From Betaproteobacteria bacterium (GTDB taxonomy: Bacteria; Pseudomonadota; Gammaproteobacteria; Burkholderiales; SG8-41), in contig JAKFUJ010000043.1 in the NCBI GenBank assembly GCA_021732805.1, positions 1-6,396 on the forward strand: a stretch of DNA of 6,396 nt, given 5' to 3'. Each line of letters begins with the position of its first letter. Position 1 is the first letter of the stretch. The position numbers were made by a program, and so were the translations under genes. The notes beneath the pieces are model-generated. The model saw only the letters and a program-made list of their open reading frames with translations. It had not been told where the DNA came from and did not search any database. This document shows positions 4,437 to 6,396 of the stretch, piece after piece.

Positions 4437-6068
4437 TTATCGTTTATCTGATGCCCCTTGTAAATCCACCGCCCTCGCCCGCAGTGCGGTATCCGCCCGC
4501 AGCAACGCCTTGGCAATCTTGTGCGTCGGCGTGTGCGGCAGTTCATCGATGAAAGCCACGTAGCGCGGCACTTTCTGCAGCGCAAGGCGCGCACGGCACC
4601 ACTCGGCAATTTCTTCGGCGCTGACTTTGGCGCCGGGTTTCATGGCAACAACAACAAAAATGTCGTCCTCGCCCAGCTCCGACGGCACGGCAATAGTGCC
4701 GGCCTCGGCCACTGCCGGATGTTCACCGACCACGCGATCGAGTTCGGCAGCGGCGATGTTTTCGCCGCGGCGACGAATGATGTCGCGCTTGCGCGAAATG
4801 AAAAAGTAGTAACCATCGCTGTCGCGCTTCACCAGATCGCCGGTCTTGAACCAGTCCTCATGAAAGGTATTGGCGGTCTGTTCGGGATCACGGAAATAAC
4901 CCTGCATGATAATCGGCGTCTTCACCCACAGCTCACCCGGCTCATTGTCGGGCACATCACGGCCTTCGTCATCGACCACGCGGCACTGCGCCCACGGCCG
5001 CGCCGGATCCGGGTGACGGCCGACCGGGCCCATGCTTCCCAGTTTCTGCTGGCCCTCATTTTCCACATCAAACGGGTTGCAGGTCACGCCGGGAATCTCG
5101 GTCATGCCATAACCGCCAATACGATGCGGGATTTTGAAGTCGTCCCTGAAGGTTTCATCCATGCCGGCACGCACGCCGTAGACCTTTTTGATGCCATGCT
5201 CCGGGCGAAATTCGCTGCGCGGACGATTGCGCAGGATGCTGCCGATGGCCTCGATGATATTGACCTCGGTCGCGCCGGTATCGACAGTGGTCTGCCAGAA
5301 GGTGGAGGCCGAAAATTTCGGAATGATGATCATGCACGCGCCCGCGGCCAGCGTGCCGGCAACGGAATAGAACATGGCGTTGATGTGGAACAGCGGCAAC
5401 ACGATCATCACCCGATCATCGTCCTGCAGGTAGACGCGTTGCACAAAGGCCTCGCCACCGGTGACAAAACTGCGCTGGCTGTGCATGGCGCCTTTGGGGA
5501 AGCCGGTGGTGCCGGACGTGTACACGATCAGACAGGTGGCGTCGCCGGTAATGTCACCGGGCAGCGTTGCCTGGGGCGCTGTTTTTGCCAGCGCATTTGC
5601 CAACTCATCGAGCAACGGTGCCCCATCGGCCGCAGCATCCAGCATCACAAACCATGGCGGCGTTTTCAGCCCGGCAGCGGCATCGCGTGCCACGGTCAGC
5701 GTATCGCCGGTAGCGGCCACAGCACTGACTTCGGCATGGTGCAGCACGTATCTGGCTTCTTCAACGCCAAACTCGGGATTCACCGGCACCATGATCGCGC
5801 CCAGCCGCGCCAGCGCGAACAGCAGAATCACATGGCCGTCGCAGTTGCGCGCCATCACAGCCATGCGGTCGCCTTTGCGGATACCGCGCACCGCGAGTAC
5901 GCGGGCAACCGCATCCACCGTCTGCGTGAACTCACCCCACGAAACGGTTTGTTCACGGAACCGCATGAATGGGCGCGACGCATCGCGGGATGCGCGACTC
6001 AGCAGTGCACCGTTCAATGTGTAATCGTGCCCGGGATACAGGCGCAGGACTTCAAGCGGTTTTTTCAT
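4437..6068 (-). CDS. AMP-forming acyl-CoA synthetase (acid-CoA ligase)
   Basis: This 543-residue ANL-superfamily enzyme activates a carboxylic acid with ATP to an acyl-adenylate and transfers it to CoA. Core motifs are intact: the phosphate loop Y-T-S-G-T-T-G-F-P-K-G (183-193), P-L-F-H-I-N (225-230), G-G-Y-G-M-T-E (318-324), G-E-L-W-V-K (378-383), W-F-K-T-G-D (406-411), the hinge region I-S-R-K-R-D-I-I-R-R-R-G-E-N-I (424-438), and the C-terminal P-T-H-K-I-A-K (514-520). Lys517 is the expected adenylation lysine; His516 replaces the usual Gly before it. The overall pattern recalls carnitine/crotonobetaine-CoA ligase-like enzymes, but the substrate is not readable. The start at 6068 (M-K-K-P-L-E-V-L) gives normal family length. 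An ATG at 6341 would add 91 residues lying antisense to the next gene, and is rejected. The ribosome-binding site is weak. The gene is divergent from the SMP-30-like gene, with 87 bases between them, and upstream of the cupin on the same strand. Confidence 0.93.
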   Translation of the reverse strand: MKKPLEVLRLYPGHDYTLNGALLSRASRDASRPFMRFREQTVSWGEFTQTVDAVARVLAVRGIRKGDRMAVMARNCDGHVILLFALARLGAIMVPVNPEFGVEEARYVLHHAEVSAVAATGDTLTVARDAAAGLKTPPWFVMLDAAADGAPLLDELANALAKTAPQATLPGDITGDATCLIVYTSGTTGFPKGAMHSQRSFVTGGEAFVQRVYLQDDDRVMIVLPLFHINAMFYSVAGTLAAGACMIIIPKFSASTFWQTTVDTGATEVNIIEAIGSILRNRPRSEFRPEHGIKKVYGVRAGMDETFRDDFKIPHRIGGYGMTEIPGVTCNPFDVENEGQQKLGSMGPVGRHPDPARPWAQCRVVDDEGRDVPDNEPGELWVKTPIIMQGYFRDPEQTANTFHEDWFKTGDLVKRDSDGYYFFISRKRDIIRRRGENIAAAELDRVVGEHPAVAEAGTIAVPSELGEDDIFVVVAMKPGAKVSAEEIAEWCRARLALQKVPRYVAFIDELPHTPTHKIAKALLRADTALRARAVDLQGASDKR

Positions 6069-6104
6069 GGTCTGGAATCCGGTGGATAGCCCGGAATTTT
6101 GGCA

Positions 6105-6110
6105 TACAAT
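6105..6110 (+). promoter_or_regulatory. Candidate -10 box of the SMP-30-like gene
   Basis: TACAAT at 6105-6110, inside TTTTGGCATACAATCGCC, matches the -10 consensus at five of six positions and sits 45 bases before the ATG at 6156. The element 17 bases upstream (GTGGAT, 6082-6087) is a poor -35 box, so activation by a regulator is possible. The same 87-base gap must also hold the ligase promoter on the other strand, which was not resolved. Confidence 0.4.
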
Positions 6111-6155
6111 CGCCGCTCTCACTGCCGACCAGTCCATATACAGAAAATCACCGCC

Positions 6156-6396
6156 ATGAGTTTCTTCTCGCCACCGGAACGCATCACTGCCGAAGTTTTT
6201 ACAGAACTGCCGAAAAAATTCCGTCGCACCAGAGTTTCCGCCGAGCGCCTCGCCGCCGGACGGCCCGCACCGCATGGCGGCTGCTTCCTCGAAGGACCGT
6301 CGTTTGACCGCAAGGGCAATCTGTATGTCACCGACATTCAATTTGGTCGCATCTTCCGCATCTCACCAAAAGGTGCATGGGATCTGGTCGTTGAGT
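6156..6396 (+). CDS. SMP-30/gluconolactonase-like protein (5' part, cut by window edge)
   Basis: The reading frame is open from the ATG at 6156 to the right edge, giving 80 complete codons. The start reads M-S-F-F-S-P-P-E-R-I. The diagnostic block is C-F-L-E-G-P-S-F-D-R-K-G-N-L-Y-V-T-D-I (43-61) followed by G-R-I-F-R-I-S (64-70), the first blade of an SMP-30/gluconolactonase/LRE-type six-bladed propeller. In known members the Glu of the E-G-P motif (here Glu46) is a metal ligand, and the enzymes hydrolyse lactones. No signal peptide is seen. The ribosome-binding site is weak. The gene is divergent from the acyl-CoA ligase. About three quarters of the usual 290-310 residue length should lie beyond the window, so the other metal ligands cannot be checked. 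Confidence 0.85.
   Translation, partial: MSFFSPPERITAEVFTELPKKFRRTRVSAERLAAGRPAPHGGCFLEGPSFDRKGNLYVTDIQFGRIFRISPKGAWDLVVE

Noticed and set aside
4521..6089. A 522-codon plus-strand ORF opposite the acyl-CoA ligase
   Set aside because: The ligase on the other strand has every ANL core motif. The plus-strand product is His/Arg/Gly-rich low-information sequence with no recognisable domain.
6069..6341. 91-residue N-terminal extension of the acyl-CoA ligase
   Set aside because: It lies antisense to the start of the SMP-30-like gene and its upstream region, and would exceed normal family length.

Overview
The window comes from a GC-rich, Gram-negative proteobacterium. A Bug/TctC-type periplasmic binding protein and the look of the intergenic regions make a beta-proteobacterium (Burkholderiales-like) the best guess. 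That assignment is inference: there is no rRNA or other phylogenetic marker here. No tRNA, rRNA, CRISPR array, insertion sequence or phage gene is visible.

Layout, left to right. (1) Positions 8-1708, minus strand: a two-gene unit. A 370-residue cysteine-rich conserved protein of unknown function (596-1708) is followed after 45 bases by a UGSC-family protein (8-550). The second gene is split by an in-frame TGA at 265..263 that reads as selenocysteine, giving the motif Sec-Gly-Ser-Cys. A 14-bp interrupted hairpin starts on the base after the TGA and fits a bacterial SECIS element. A stop-to-stop gene caller would report two short ORFs here and miss the gene. (2) Positions 1866-2723, plus strand: an N-formylglutamate amidohydrolase-family protein, divergent from the selenoprotein unit, with a good sigma-70-type promoter in the gap. 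(3) Positions 2728-3702, minus strand: a Bug/TctC solute-binding protein, convergent with the previous gene. (4) Positions 3832-4287, minus strand: a small exported cupin. (5) Positions 4437-6068, minus strand: an AMP-forming acyl-CoA synthetase/ligase. (6) Positions 6156-6396, plus strand: the 5' part of an SMP-30/gluconolactonase-like gene, running off the right edge.

How they may work together (inference): binding protein, CoA ligase, SMP-30-type hydrolase, amidohydrolase-like enzyme and cupin look like an accessory catabolic neighbourhood for an organic acid or amide of unknown identity. The selenoprotein and its partner would supply a redox or reductive step. From memory, the stretch around the selenocysteine resembles the active-site region of GrdB, the selenoprotein subunit of glycine/sarcosine/betaine reductase. 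This suggests that UGSC proteins are small relatives of that reductase family and gives a testable idea of the chemistry. The selA/selB/selC/selD machinery that would be needed is not in this window.
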